From NCBI GenBank assembly GCA_965369945.1, contig CBDUST010000101.1, positions 1 through 13,720 on the forward strand: a stretch of DNA of 13,720 bases, in the 5' to 3' direction. The position numbers and the translations under genes are program-made. Below, piece after piece: positions 1 through 6,842 of this stretch (positions are counted from its first letter, which is position 1; the number at the start of each line of letters is the position of its first letter). A model generated the notes under the pieces. That model had not been told where the DNA came from. It saw only the letters and a list, made by a program, of their open reading frames with translations, and searched no databases. Origin of the DNA: JADFNO01 sp965369945 (lineage in GTDB: Bacteria > Planctomycetota > Phycisphaerae > Phycisphaerales > SM1A02).

Positions 1-1199
1 AGATACGCCGAACCGGTGGCACTGCCGCCATCGTCATCCGTGTCCGCTCCGATGACGGCCATATCCCCATCGAGCGAGATTGACCAACCGAACTTGTCTT
101 GCGACATCCCATCCGATGCGGCGAGCCTTTGTTGCTCGGTCCACTGCTTTCCGTCATAGGTGAATATGTACGCGGCGCCGCTGTTGACGACGTTGCCGTT
201 GGCGGCGTAGCCACCGATCAGGGCGGTGTCGCCGTCAAGGGAGACGGTCCAGCCGAAGGCTGCTCCCGGCGACGGGTTTGCCGGCAGGAGCTTTTGCTCA
301 AGGAGCCACATCTGTGTGTTGGGATCCATGCGAAATACGTAGGCTGCGCCCGCGTTGGACGCCTGCTCGTCATCGCCGGATGCTCCTATTAGAACTACAT
401 CTCCTTCAAGGGAGATTGCAGTCCCCAATTGACCGCCGTTTGGAGATAGAATCTTCTGCTGCTCATTCCAAGTCCCCGAGTCCGGATCATAACGGAAGAC
501 GTAAGCTGTACCGCTATTTTGAGAAGGATCGTCATGAAATCTAGCGCCGATGATCGCGACATCGCCCCAGATCGAGACCGCCCAGCCGAATCGATCCTGT
601 TCTTCGCCATCTGAGGCAAGGAGCTTTTGCTCTTGAATCCACATGCCCAGATCGGCATCGAAGCGGAAGATATACGCCGAGCCGACCTCGCAGACGGCGC
701 CGTCGCAGTCATCGGGGTCATCGGCCCACGCTCCGACGATGATGACATTTGGATCAACGGGATTGATCGCCACGGACAAGGCGAATTGATCCTGGCTATG
801 CCCGTCGTCGGCAAAGACCTTTTGCTGCTCAACCCACGTTGATGTGTTCTGATCGTATCGCAGCACATACGCCGCGCCCGAGGAGCCTGCTACGCCGTTG
901 CCACGATTGGCGCCCACGATCGCTAGATGATCAAGAATGCGAACCGACGTCCCGTAGTGATCCCACACCGTCGCATCCAACGCCGTGAGTTTTTGGGTCT
1001 CCTGAGCCAGACACTGGGCCGAGGCGGCAGAAGCGAAGCCGGACACTGCGATAAACAAGATCAAGAGTGCAGGGCTTGATACACGGGCGAGACGCCCGTG
1101 CTGCCAGGACGAGATACACGGGCGAGATGCCCGTGCCACCAAGAAGACATCTGAACAGGACGACCCGGCGGGGCGGTTTAGACACTCAAAGATATTCAT
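1..1199 (-). CDS. Exported FG-GAP repeat protein, C-terminus cut by window edge
   Basis: One frame stays open from an ATG at 1199 to the left edge of the window, giving about 399 residues without an end. It reads as at least six units of about 50-60 residues. Each unit follows the pattern 'A.DG..QD.FG..VSL.GD.A.IGA..DD....SG.AYVFR.D....W.EQQK', the FG-GAP/integrin-alpha-like pattern that folds as blades of a beta-propeller. A hydrophobic stretch ending in ASAASA (about residues 43-63) is a good signal peptide, so the protein is exported. The n-region before it is unusually long (about 40 residues) and is encoded by two palindromic repeats (1078-1140). No obvious Shine-Dalgarno precedes the ATG beyond an AAGGGAA about 11 bases upstream. 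A shorter form starting at an in-frame TTG near the signal peptide is possible. Substrate or partner is unknown; such proteins are often surface or extracellular binding proteins. Confidence 0.85.
   Translation of the reverse strand, partial: MNIFECLNRPAGSSCSDVFLVARASRPCISSWQHGRLARVSSPALLILFIAVSGFASAASAQCLAQETQKLTALDATVWDHYGTSVRILDHLAIVGANRGNGVAGSSGAAYVLRYDQNTSTWVEQQKVFADDGHSQDQFALSVAINPVDPNVIIVGAWADDPDDCDGAVCEVGSAYIFRFDADLGMWIQEQKLLASDGEEQDRFGWAVSIWGDVAIIGARFHDDPSQNSGTAYVFRYDPDSGTWNEQQKILSPNGGQLGTAISLEGDVVLIGASGDDEQASNAGAAYVFRMDPNTQMWLLEQKLLPANPSPGAAFGWTVSLDGDTALIGGYAANGNVVNSGAAYIFTYDGKQWTEQQRLAASDGMSQDKFGWSISLDGDMAVIGADTDDDGGSATGSAY
1078..1140. repeat. Two tandem palindromic repeats inside the FG-GAP gene
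   Basis: Two direct copies start at 1078 and 1113, 35 bases apart, and agree at 26 of 29 positions. Each contains an inverted repeat: CACGGGC at 1082-1088 pairs with GCCCGTG at 1094-1100, and CACGGGC at 1117-1123 pairs with GCCCGTG at 1129-1135. The loops are 5 bases, or 3 in the first copy because one more G-C pair forms. Because 35 is not a multiple of three, the two copies are translated in different frames of the same gene. I recall very similar 'GCACGGGCATCTTGCCCGTG' elements as frequent in planctomycete genomes, but I could not search for them. Confidence 0.85.
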
Positions 1200-1296
1200 C
1201 ATGCCGTTCCCTTCATATCAACCCTTCCACTACCCATAGATACGCCGCTTCTGGCAAAATCTTGCGCGCCAAGGCCGATTTTTTTCATTTTCATCC

Positions 1297-1328
1297 AAAA
1301 GAGAGCCCCGCACGGCAATGCGGGACTC
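1297..1328 (-). terminator. Rho-independent terminator of the HAF-protein gene
   Basis: On the minus strand the stem GAGTCCCGCA (1328-1319) pairs with TGCGGGGCTC (1312-1303). This is ten pairs with one G-U, around a six-base loop, followed by TCTTTT. The stem starts 14 bases after the TGA of the HAF-protein gene, so it ends that transcript before the FG-GAP gene. Confidence 0.85.
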
Positions 1329-1341
1329 CCAGCTCACTGGA

Positions 1342-1866
1342 TCACTCATCCAAGAACGCCTGGCCCAAGGCCGAGAACACGTAGCCCGCCCCAAGCGCCT
1401 GCCCGTTGTCAACTTCGGTCATCCAGGCCGCAAGCGCCCCGACGCTCCCAAAGCCCATCTGGCCGGCCGCCTGCTCTGCTGCCGAGGCGGACGAGCCGCC
1501 CCCACAGCCGCCGCCACCGACGAGAATCGCAATGATGAACGCTTGGTCGAACCGATCCACATCACCATCACAAAGCTCATGCAGATCATGGCAGCCGGTG
1601 GCCATGTTGTTCGGCGTAGGTGTGGGCAAATTCAAGAAGGCATGCCTTTTGTCGCTGCCGCCCACGTCCACCTCCTTGGTGTAGACCACGCGGCCGGCGT
1701 TATTCACACCGAACGGCCCGGATGCCGCCGCGGCTGGTCCAATTTCGCCCAGATCCACGATGCGGTAGCAATCCTGCCCCATCGCCGAGCCGGCTACAAG
1801 ACCGCTTCCCGCGATCGCGCTCAGTGAACGCAAGAATCTTGTGTTGTTGATTCTCTTGGAGTTCAT
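1342..1866 (-). CDS. Small exported protein with one HAF-type unit
   Basis: A 174-residue exported protein. The ATG at 1866 is chosen because AGGAAA lies about 8-9 bases upstream and a signal peptide follows directly: basic RINNTRFLR, a small hydrophobic stretch, then a likely cut after GSAMG before QD (residue 30). The frame is open upstream to 1956, but that part crosses two hairpins and lacks a better start. Residues 34-78 (YRIVDLGEIG, FGVNNAGRVV, HAFLNLP) match one unit of the 'probable extracellular repeat, HAF family', which normally occurs in several copies. Residues 116-130 are a Gly/Cys/Ser-rich patch (GGGGCGGGSS) after a short hydrophobic run (FIIAILV). The last 45 residues are not recognised. 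Function is unknown. It could be a shortened descendant of a longer HAF protein, although its own promoter-distal terminator and ribosome site look maintained. Confidence 0.75.
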   Translation of the reverse strand: MNSKRINNTRFLRSLSAIAGSGLVAGSAMGQDCYRIVDLGEIGPAAAASGPFGVNNAGRVVYTKEVDVGGSDKRHAFLNLPTPTPNNMATGCHDLHELCDGDVDRFDQAFIIAILVGGGGCGGGSSASAAEQAAGQMGFGSVGALAAWMTEVDNGQALGAGYVFSALGQAFLDE

Positions 1867-1902
1867 GTTTGAATTTCCTACAATTGAAAGTTGCTGTTTG
1901 GC

Positions 1903-1958
1903 GCGCATCACACACGTGATGCGCTCATCTGCGGGTCCATGCCCCTGGCCGGGCATGG
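1903..1958. other. Two adjacent hairpins upstream of the HAF-protein gene
   Basis: The first inverted repeat is GCGCATCAC (1903-1911) with GTGATGCGC (1916-1924), a perfect nine-pair stem with a four-base loop. The second is CCATGCCC (1937-1944) with GGGCATGG (1951-1958), eight pairs with a six-base loop; on the plus strand it is followed by GCTCTTTTCGTTT. They lie 37-92 bases upstream of the HAF-protein ATG. The second could be a plus-strand terminator, but no plus-strand gene precedes it. If the HAF transcript starts further upstream, both would sit in its leader. Confidence 0.6.
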
Positions 1959-2352
1959 GCTCTTTTCGTTTAACCCCCTATTGCTATAAACGGGGTCGGG
2001 AGTCGTTTTTGGCCTCCGAGGTTCCTATTGGCCGACTTCGTGGGGCGGACCTCGGGCCGTGTCATGTCGCGTCATTTCGTGTTCCCTCTTTCTGTGGGCG
2101 CACCAACCGCCCAGCCGCGTCAGCGGCTTTCGCAACTCAACGATCCGATCTCATCGCAAACTTCGCCCGGCGCGCAGGCGGCTACACACTACCCATGCGT
2201 CAGTCGTCTTCGTAAATCACGGCGTCCAAACCTCCCTTACCAAGCAGGCGCACGTCGGCGAATCGCGTATTCATCCGTGAACTAACTTGCCTAGGCCTTT
2301 CCCTGGCCGGCGATCCCCATCATGTCACCTGCGGGTATGAAATGTCGCGGGC

Positions 2353-2379
2353 TTTGTAACACAAGGGGAGGGCTGTCAA
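2353..2379 (-). promoter_or_regulatory. Weak sigma70-like promoter candidate
   Basis: On the minus strand a perfect TTGACA (2379-2374) is followed 15 bases later by TACAAA (2358-2353). The -35 box is consensus but the spacing is short and the -10 box poor. It points toward the 24-codon frame at 2200-2274 and the HAF-protein gene. Confidence 0.25.
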
Positions 2380-2512
2380 GATAAATATCTGCGGAAACCA
2401 GGAAATCTCACCGACGATGTCGCAGATCCGCCGGGGCGGGCCTTGATGCGGCTGTTCTTGCGATGGCGCGCACAGCGAAGGCGCTTTCTCACTCGCGTCC
2501 GCTCTGAATTCT

Positions 2513-2543
2513 AAAAAAAATATCCCGCCTGGCGAGCCGCCAG
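2513..2543 (-). terminator. Possible terminator, imperfect
   Basis: On the minus strand CTGGCG (2543-2538) pairs with CGCCAG (2534-2529) around GCT. A run of eight T (2520-2513) follows, but only after eight intervening bases. It lies about 320 bases beyond the end of the secreted-protein gene, so its assignment to that transcript is uncertain. Confidence 0.3.
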
Positions 2544-2806
2544 ACCCCATTTTGTCGAGCGACTTACAAAACGGCGTCTCCAGCGCGCGCCTAGAACGCC
2601 GCAGCTCCCTCTATGAAAGGAGTTGTTCTTCCATGTTCACATGGTCACGGCGATCCAAGCAAAAATTCGGCCGGCGCGGCGTCCGTGGCGCGCACAAACT
2701 AAACCCTATGTCGTCCGAAATCTCGTGCGCGCCAGCGTTGCCGCCCCCATCGGCGTGCAGCAATCGACGATCGGCCGAATGTCAGGCCCCAAGCCTCAAG
2801 CTTTCT

Positions 2807-2852
2807 TCATCCCGGACACGGCCCCAATTGGCGAGCAAGGAGAGGAGACGCC
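2807..2852 (-). pseudogene. Relic of a 'LLANWGPCP' C-terminal tail
   Basis: Minus-strand codons around 2852-2826 read RLLSLLANWG. After one apparently missing G the next frame reads GPCPG and then TGA (2809-2807). The intact counterpart at 4651-4710 has five G where this copy has four (AACTGGGGGCCG versus AATTGGGGCCG). The final GPCPG part is in frame with the secreted-protein gene that stops at TAG 2866-2864, 18 codons upstream. Such tails end many exported planctomycete proteins after dockerin-like calcium-binding segments. This fits the remains of another tail, or a lost extension of the neighbouring gene. Confidence 0.5.
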
Positions 2853-2863
2853 ACCCCTGGTTG

Positions 2864-3727
2864 CTAGCCAACGGTCGTCCAGAAGAACTGGTCAATGCAA
2901 TCGGTCCATGGGAATTGGAAGATTATGCCCACTTGCCGAACTTCGTATCGAGTTCTCACTGCACCGGTACCCGCCTCCACGTGATCCGCCGGCGTGCCGG
3001 AGAACGTCCTGACTGTATCGGCGTTGAAGCCTTGCGCTGCCGTACCAACAACATCCCACGAAGCCGTGTTGAAGTTCCAGAATAAGATTGTGAGTCCCAA
3101 ACCGGGGGTGTTCGCCGACGATTCGATCGTCACATCGAGTGTCGATGGAGAATCGTTCGGCAACGTTCCCTCGAAATCCAGCGTGATCGGAGCTTCGGAT
3201 GGGAAGATTGTGATGCCTAGGTCGTGACACAGATCGACGTCATCCGATTCCAGAACGTCGGCGAGCGTACCGGAATTCAAGAATCCGCGGAACGCACTGA
3301 ACTCGGCAGGTGGGGTTATAATTGCTTCGGGGAGGATCGAGAGATCGCCGTCACTGATGTCGAAGTAGTCCGTTCCGGCGTTGTCCATGCGCACACGCAC
3401 GCGCACTTGATCAGACACGGCGTCGGGGATCACCCAGTCGTAGGTGTGGACACTACCCACGCCGAAAGGACCGGGCGGCAGGTCCGTGGCGATCACGATC
3501 CACGGACCGTTGGGACCGGTGGTCGAATACCAAAGGTCCCAGTTCAGTTGGTTGTGTTGGATGAGAATGTGCCACTCGATGGTGAACATCGAGCCCACCT
3601 CGAGCTGTTCACCGCCGTTCGGCGCGTCGAGTTCGATATGCCCGTACGCGGAGCTGGCCGTCAAGAACATCGCCGCTGCCGCTATGACGGCAGTACAGTT
3701 CATCGCGAAGCGCCCATAAGTGATCAT
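2864..3727 (-). CDS. Exported two-domain protein, Kre9/KNH-like plus planctomycete C-terminal domain
   Basis: A 287-residue exported protein. The ATG at 3727 has AAGGAGA six to seven bases upstream and begins a signal peptide (residues 1-29, ending SSAYG before H30). The frame is open to 3901, but that extension crosses the promoter and has no export signal. Residues 31-132 start with 'ELDAPNGGEQLEVGSMFTIEW' style spacing and end 'YFDISDGDLSIL', typical of the Kre9/KNH-like beta domain of extracellular proteins. Residues 140-287 (SEAPI..DFEGT, ANTPGLGL, FWNFNTASW, VEAGTGAVR, FQFPWTDCIDQFFWT) match a C-terminal domain I remember from many planctomycete secreted proteins of unknown function; this is recollection, not a search. 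No catalytic motif is visible. A structural or carbohydrate/surface-binding role is a guess. Confidence 0.8.
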   Translation of the reverse strand: MITYGRFAMNCTAVIAAAAMFLTASSAYGHIELDAPNGGEQLEVGSMFTIEWHILIQHNQLNWDLWYSTTGPNGPWIVIATDLPPGPFGVGSVHTYDWVIPDAVSDQVRVRVRMDNAGTDYFDISDGDLSILPEAIITPPAEFSAFRGFLNSGTLADVLESDDVDLCHDLGITIFPSEAPITLDFEGTLPNDSPSTLDVTIESSANTPGLGLTILFWNFNTASWDVVGTAAQGFNADTVRTFSGTPADHVEAGTGAVRTRYEVRQVGIIFQFPWTDCIDQFFWTTVG

Positions 3728-3847
3728 GCTGTTCTCCTTCTGATTCCTGTGTCGGGCCGAGCGTGTGCCGTGCTGCCCGTACAGTCGCCTGCCGCAGGTC
3801 CATGGCCGCCCTCCGAAACGGGTGCGCCCGTTCGACCGGACGGGAAC

Positions 3848-3875
3848 AGTATACCCCAGGCGGAGTGCATCCAAG
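3848..3875 (-). promoter_or_regulatory. Candidate promoter of the Kre9/KNH-like protein gene
   Basis: On the minus strand TATACT (3853-3848) is a five-of-six -10 box. CTTGGA/TTGGAT (3875-3869) stands 15-16 bases before it as a mediocre -35 box. Transcription would begin near 3841, leaving a leader of about 115 bases before the ATG at 3727. Confidence 0.45.
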
Positions 3876-3967
3876 TGACATTTGCGAGATATCAGCCGCA
3901 AGACCCAATGTGGTACACGACGACTACAAATCCATAAGCCGAGTTTGGCCAGTCCTCGAATCGCAAC

Positions 3968-3994
3968 GAAAAACCCCCTGCAGGCGCAAGGGTT
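3968..3994 (-). terminator. Probable terminator after the CHRD pseudogene
   Basis: On the minus strand AACCCTT (3994-3988) pairs, with two G-U pairs, with GGGGGTT (3978-3972). A five-T run (3973-3969) overlaps the end of the stem. It begins 30 bases after the TAA at 4026-4024. The stem is weaker than the one at 1297-1328. Confidence 0.45.
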
Positions 3995-4023
3995 GGGTGG
4001 AAGTCATGATTTCGCCGTGATCG

Positions 4024-4368
4024 TTATTGTCGGCGTCGCGGCCCTGCGAAGCCCGTCAGCCCCAGCAGGGCCAGCACTCCGGGCGCGGGTTCAACTTGTC
4101 GGCGAATCTCACCTCCCGGGAATATCGTGGAATGGATATTCACAGACCACGGTCCGTCCAAAAGGTCTGCTGCTTGCGCTCCGTCGATGAAGTTCGAGCC
4201 GATCGATGGACCGTTCAGGCCGCTGATCGCGCCGATATCCACCTGAATACCGGCGTTGGCCCCGAATGGCGCCGGGCCGTGGAAGTGCATCGCGGTTATA
4301 TCACCACGATGTCCTCATACAACAAAGCCAGCAACAATAGATGCGATGCAGAGAGACGAGAGCTTCAT
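4024..4368 (-). pseudogene. CHRD-domain protein with PEP-CTERM-like tail, internally deleted
   Basis: Translation from the ATG at 4368, which has a clear AGGAG seven bases upstream, gives a signal peptide MKLSSLCIASIVAGFVV and then TGA (4317-4315). The same frame continues as GHRGDITAMHFHGPAPFG and on through DLLDGPWSVNIHS and FPGGEI. These are the second half of a CHRD domain (the domain first seen in chordin, common in exported bacterial proteins). The tail 'PAPGVLALLGL....PRRRQ' is a PEP-CTERM-like sorting signal, normally anchored or processed by an exosortase system. The first half of the domain, some 50-60 residues in family members, is missing exactly where the TGA lies. An internal deletion is the simplest reading. 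A downstream ATG at 4290 could start an 88-residue leaderless fragment. Confidence 0.75.
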
Positions 4369-4428
4369 TTGCCTTCTCCTGACTTCGGCACGGGCAACCC
4401 GCAGCCGCTCTGCCCTCTCAGCACCCGG

Positions 4429-4458
4429 AATCTACCGCACGGCTTCCGGCAGTGTCAA
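4429..4458 (-). promoter_or_regulatory. Sigma70-like promoter of the CHRD pseudogene
   Basis: On the minus strand a consensus TTGACA (4458-4453) and TAGATT (4434-4429) are separated by 18 bases. Transcription would begin near 4422, about 54 bases before the signal-peptide ATG at 4368. This is the best promoter match in the window. Confidence 0.65.
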
Positions 4459-4650
4459 TGAAAGAACTGACGCAACCGACATTTCCCAATTGACGTTCGC
4501 CCGGCTCCATCGCCGAACCCTTCGAGTTCCGGTGTAAGATCACCCACGAAGTCCAAATCTAACCAGGCCCGCTGCTGGAAACAGGCTGAGTTGTTCTAGG
4601 TTCGCAAGGTCGCTGTCTGTACCCGTTGGGTAACGCTCACGGCATTCCTT
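4459..4650. other. Intergenic stretch without recognisable content
   Basis: Between the CHRD promoter and the orphan tail at 4651 I see no reading frame, strong hairpin or repeat on either strand. Confidence 0.5.
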
Positions 4651-4790
4651 CTACGGACACGGCCCCCAGTTGACGAGCACCGCGAGCAAGTCGCTCTCGC
4701 CGACGTCGTTGCCCACCCGGGTTGGCTGGTCGACACGGTGAATCGTGGCCTCATCCGTGTAGCTGCTCCTCAGAGCTGGCGGATCGACTG
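4651..4790 (-). pseudogene. Orphan C-terminal tail ending NWGPCP
   Basis: A minus-strand frame of about 45 codons ends at TAG (4653-4651). Its last 20 residues, RVGNDVGESDLLAVLVNWGP followed by CP, match the end of the dockerin-like segment common at the C-termini of exported planctomycete proteins (D.N.DG.V...DLL.LLA.WGPCP). The frame runs straight back into the end of the ABC exporter gene in a different frame. It has no start codon, signal peptide or first dockerin half. It therefore appears to be the 3' remnant of a lost exported-protein gene joined to the exporter. Confidence 0.55.
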
Positions 4791-6842
4791 TCAAGCAGGA
4801 CCGGCGGCGGAGACGGCTGGGGAATTCGGGGGCGGTGATGTCGATTCATCCGTCTGCAACTGCAAGAACACCATCTGTCGATAACGGTCGCTTTGCTCAA
4901 GTAGCTGTTCGTGTGTGCCTTGATCGACAATTCTTCCATCCGCAAGCAGCACGATTCGATCAGCGTGGGTGATCGTGGACAGGCGATGGGCGATGACGAA
5001 CGTCGTTCGACCGGACATCAGTGTGCTCAGGCTCGCCTGTATGTATCGCTCGCTTTCGGTGTCGAGATTGCTCGTGGCTTCATCGAGAATCAAAATGCGC
5101 GGGTCCGCCAACATCGCGCGCGCGATGGCGAGTCGTTGGCGTTGACCGCCACTCAGTCGCACGCCGCGCTCGCCGATGATCGTTTCGTACCCGTCGTCGA
5201 ATTGCTCGATGAACTCGTGGGCGTGGGCCAACTGCGCCACATGCTCGATTTCCTCACTCGTTGCGCCGCGGCGAGCGTAGCCAATGTTCTGGGCCACCGT
5301 TCCATCGAACAGAAAGATGTCTTGCTCGACGATTCCGAGTAATCGGCGGTAGCGATCGACATCAATATCGCGCAGGTCGGTCCCATCAAGTTCAATCACG
5401 CCGGCGCTTGGGTCGTAGAACCGAGCGACAAGATTGCACAGCGTCGTCTTGCCGGCGCCGCTTCGGCCGATGAGCGCAACCATCTCTCCGGGCATCACAT
5501 CGAGATTGATGTCCTCAAGCACTCCTTGCGATGAGCCGGGATAGGTGAAATTGACGTCACGAAAGGTAATTCGACCGGCAACCTGTGATGGTCGTATTGC
5601 GATCGCCCCGGGTGTTGGGGGCATCTCGGTCGGTTCGGCCAGCAGATCAAGCACACGATCCAGACCAGCCAAACCGTTTTGGAACTGTGTCGCGCTGCTG
5701 GCCAACGTTGCGACCGGCCCGAGCAGCATGACCAGATACGCCAGGAACATGACAAGATCGCCGATCGACATTGCCCCGGCCAGTACGCGGTTACCGCCGT
5801 ACCACAACAAGGCGGCGGACGCAGCGGGAATAAGGAATGCCCAAGTGATCTCAACGCTTCTGGCCCATTGCCAGGTGTAAAGCTCCTGTCGAGCCATGAA
5901 GTGGTTATTGCGGGTGAATCGCGCCGTCTCGCTGCGTTGTCGACCGAAGGCGCGCACCACGCGCATACCGCCGAACGCTTCCGTGGCGTGCGTGTCGATG
6001 TGTTGCCGAGAGGCGCGGGCGTCGCGGTACAGCGGGCGAATCCGAGCGATCCAGGTTCGATGCGTCAGATATACGGTGGGCAACAGTATCAGCGAGCCAA
6101 GCAGGAGCCGCCAATCAACCAAGACCAGGATCGTCATGCTACCGACGAGCTGGATCAGAGCGCGCCAGGGGTTGTAGAGCATGCTGAAAATCAAGTCAGC
6201 CACAGCGCCGGCATCTTCGCGCAGCAGGCTGACCACACCACCGGACTTCAACTGATACACACGGTGCAGGGGTAGCCGCACGGCATGCTCGAAAACACGC
6301 CGGCGAATCCCGGCTTGAACGCGCTTGGTGGTCTTGGTTGTTTGCCATCGACCCCATGTGCCGATGCTGAGGGCCACAACAGAGATCGCAACAACGATGA
6401 TCGCGACCGCTCCCAGCAATTTGGGGCGATCCGTCGGCAGGTGCAATGTGCCGGAAAGAAGTGCCGGCAGCGGCTTCGCGGCCAGAACGTAGTCGATGAC
6501 AATTTTCGTCGCAGCAGGCGGCGCGAGGTTCAGCAGTGTGGCGATCGTAAGTGTGCCCAGGGCGGCGGCGACTCGGCCCCGATGACCTTTGAGCAGGGTC
6601 AGAAAATGTTTGAGTAGTTGCACAGATGACCGCTGTCCGGACAACGTGGCGCGGCGGCGGCGCTGGCTCACGGCATCAGTATCAAGCGGATCTGTCGATC
6701 GATCCGCCTTGAGATCGTGCCTGTACTTCTCGTATCGGCGTCGGCTGGATTTGAGACGAGGAGGCACGAACGGATCATAGGCCCGCGGATAACGCCTACG
6801 GATCGGACTCGGTTTTTCGCTCGTGCCGGAAACGTGACTCAA
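4791..6842 (-). CDS. MsbA-like ABC exporter, fused membrane and ATPase domains
   Basis: A 683-residue half-transporter, expected to work as a homodimer in the inner membrane and export a lipid or other hydrophobic compound using ATP. Residues about 74-390 form the six-helix exporter domain. The nucleotide-binding domain follows with Walker A GRSGAGKT (459-466), Q-loop Q507, signature LSGGQ (563-567), Walker B ILILDE (583-588), D-loop SNLD and H-loop H619, all intact. Residues 1-70 are a hydrophilic, strongly Arg/Lys-rich extension absent from classical MsbA (about 580 residues). The start is uncertain: the first possible codon is TTG at 6842 without a ribosome site, an in-frame TAA lies near 6923, and no in-frame ATG occurs before residue 221. 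GTG codons at residues 26, 58 and 74 are alternatives. It lies 132 bases after the diguanylate cyclase gene on the same strand. The substrate cannot be read from sequence; the glycosyltransferase context suggests a glycolipid. Confidence 0.9.
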   Translation of the reverse strand: MSHVSGTSEKPSPIRRRYPRAYDPFVPPRLKSSRRRYEKYRHDLKADRSTDPLDTDAVSQRRRRATLSGQRSSVQLLKHFLTLLKGHRGRVAAALGTLTIATLLNLAPPAATKIVIDYVLAAKPLPALLSGTLHLPTDRPKLLGAVAIIVVAISVVALSIGTWGRWQTTKTTKRVQAGIRRRVFEHAVRLPLHRVYQLKSGGVVSLLREDAGAVADLIFSMLYNPWRALIQLVGSMTILVLVDWRLLLGSLILLPTVYLTHRTWIARIRPLYRDARASRQHIDTHATEAFGGMRVVRAFGRQRSETARFTRNNHFMARQELYTWQWARSVEITWAFLIPAASAALLWYGGNRVLAGAMSIGDLVMFLAYLVMLLGPVATLASSATQFQNGLAGLDRVLDLLAEPTEMPPTPGAIAIRPSQVAGRITFRDVNFTYPGSSQGVLEDINLDVMPGEMVALIGRSGAGKTTLCNLVARFYDPSAGVIELDGTDLRDIDVDRYRRLLGIVEQDIFLFDGTVAQNIGYARRGATSEEIEHVAQLAHAHEFIEQFDDGYETIIGERGVRLSGGQRQRLAIARAMLADPRILILDEATSNLDTESERYIQASLSTLMSGRTTFVIAHRLSTITHADRIVLLADGRIVDQGTHEQLLEQSDRYRQMVFLQLQTDESTSPPPNSPAVSAAGPA

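Larger units (their letters stand above)
1959..2806. other. Gene-poor stretch
   Basis: No convincing gene lies between the HAF-protein leader hairpins and the tail relic near 2.8 kb. Reading both strands I see only small items: a perfect six-pair hairpin (AGCCGC 2113-2118 with GCGGCT 2123-2128), a 24-codon minus-strand frame at 2200-2274, a weak promoter-like site near 2353-2379, and a hairpin with an A/T run at 2513-2543. A plus-strand frame starting near 2633 has AGGAG ten bases upstream. However, its translation is rich in Ser, Arg and Pro without a recognisable domain and it runs far into the opposite-strand secreted-protein gene. Confidence 0.6.

Noticed and set aside
2552..3085. Plus-strand open frame of 177 codons with an internal ATG at 2633 preceded by AGGAG
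   Set aside because: The translation has no domain and is rich in Ser/Arg/Pro. About 220 bases run opposite the secreted-protein gene, which has a signal peptide, ribosome site and recognisable domains.
4751..4945. Minus-strand frame of 64 codons overlapping the end of the ABC exporter
   Set aside because: It lies in another frame of the exporter gene, with no recognisable product and no ribosome site. The frame carrying the GPCP tail is the one with family resemblance.
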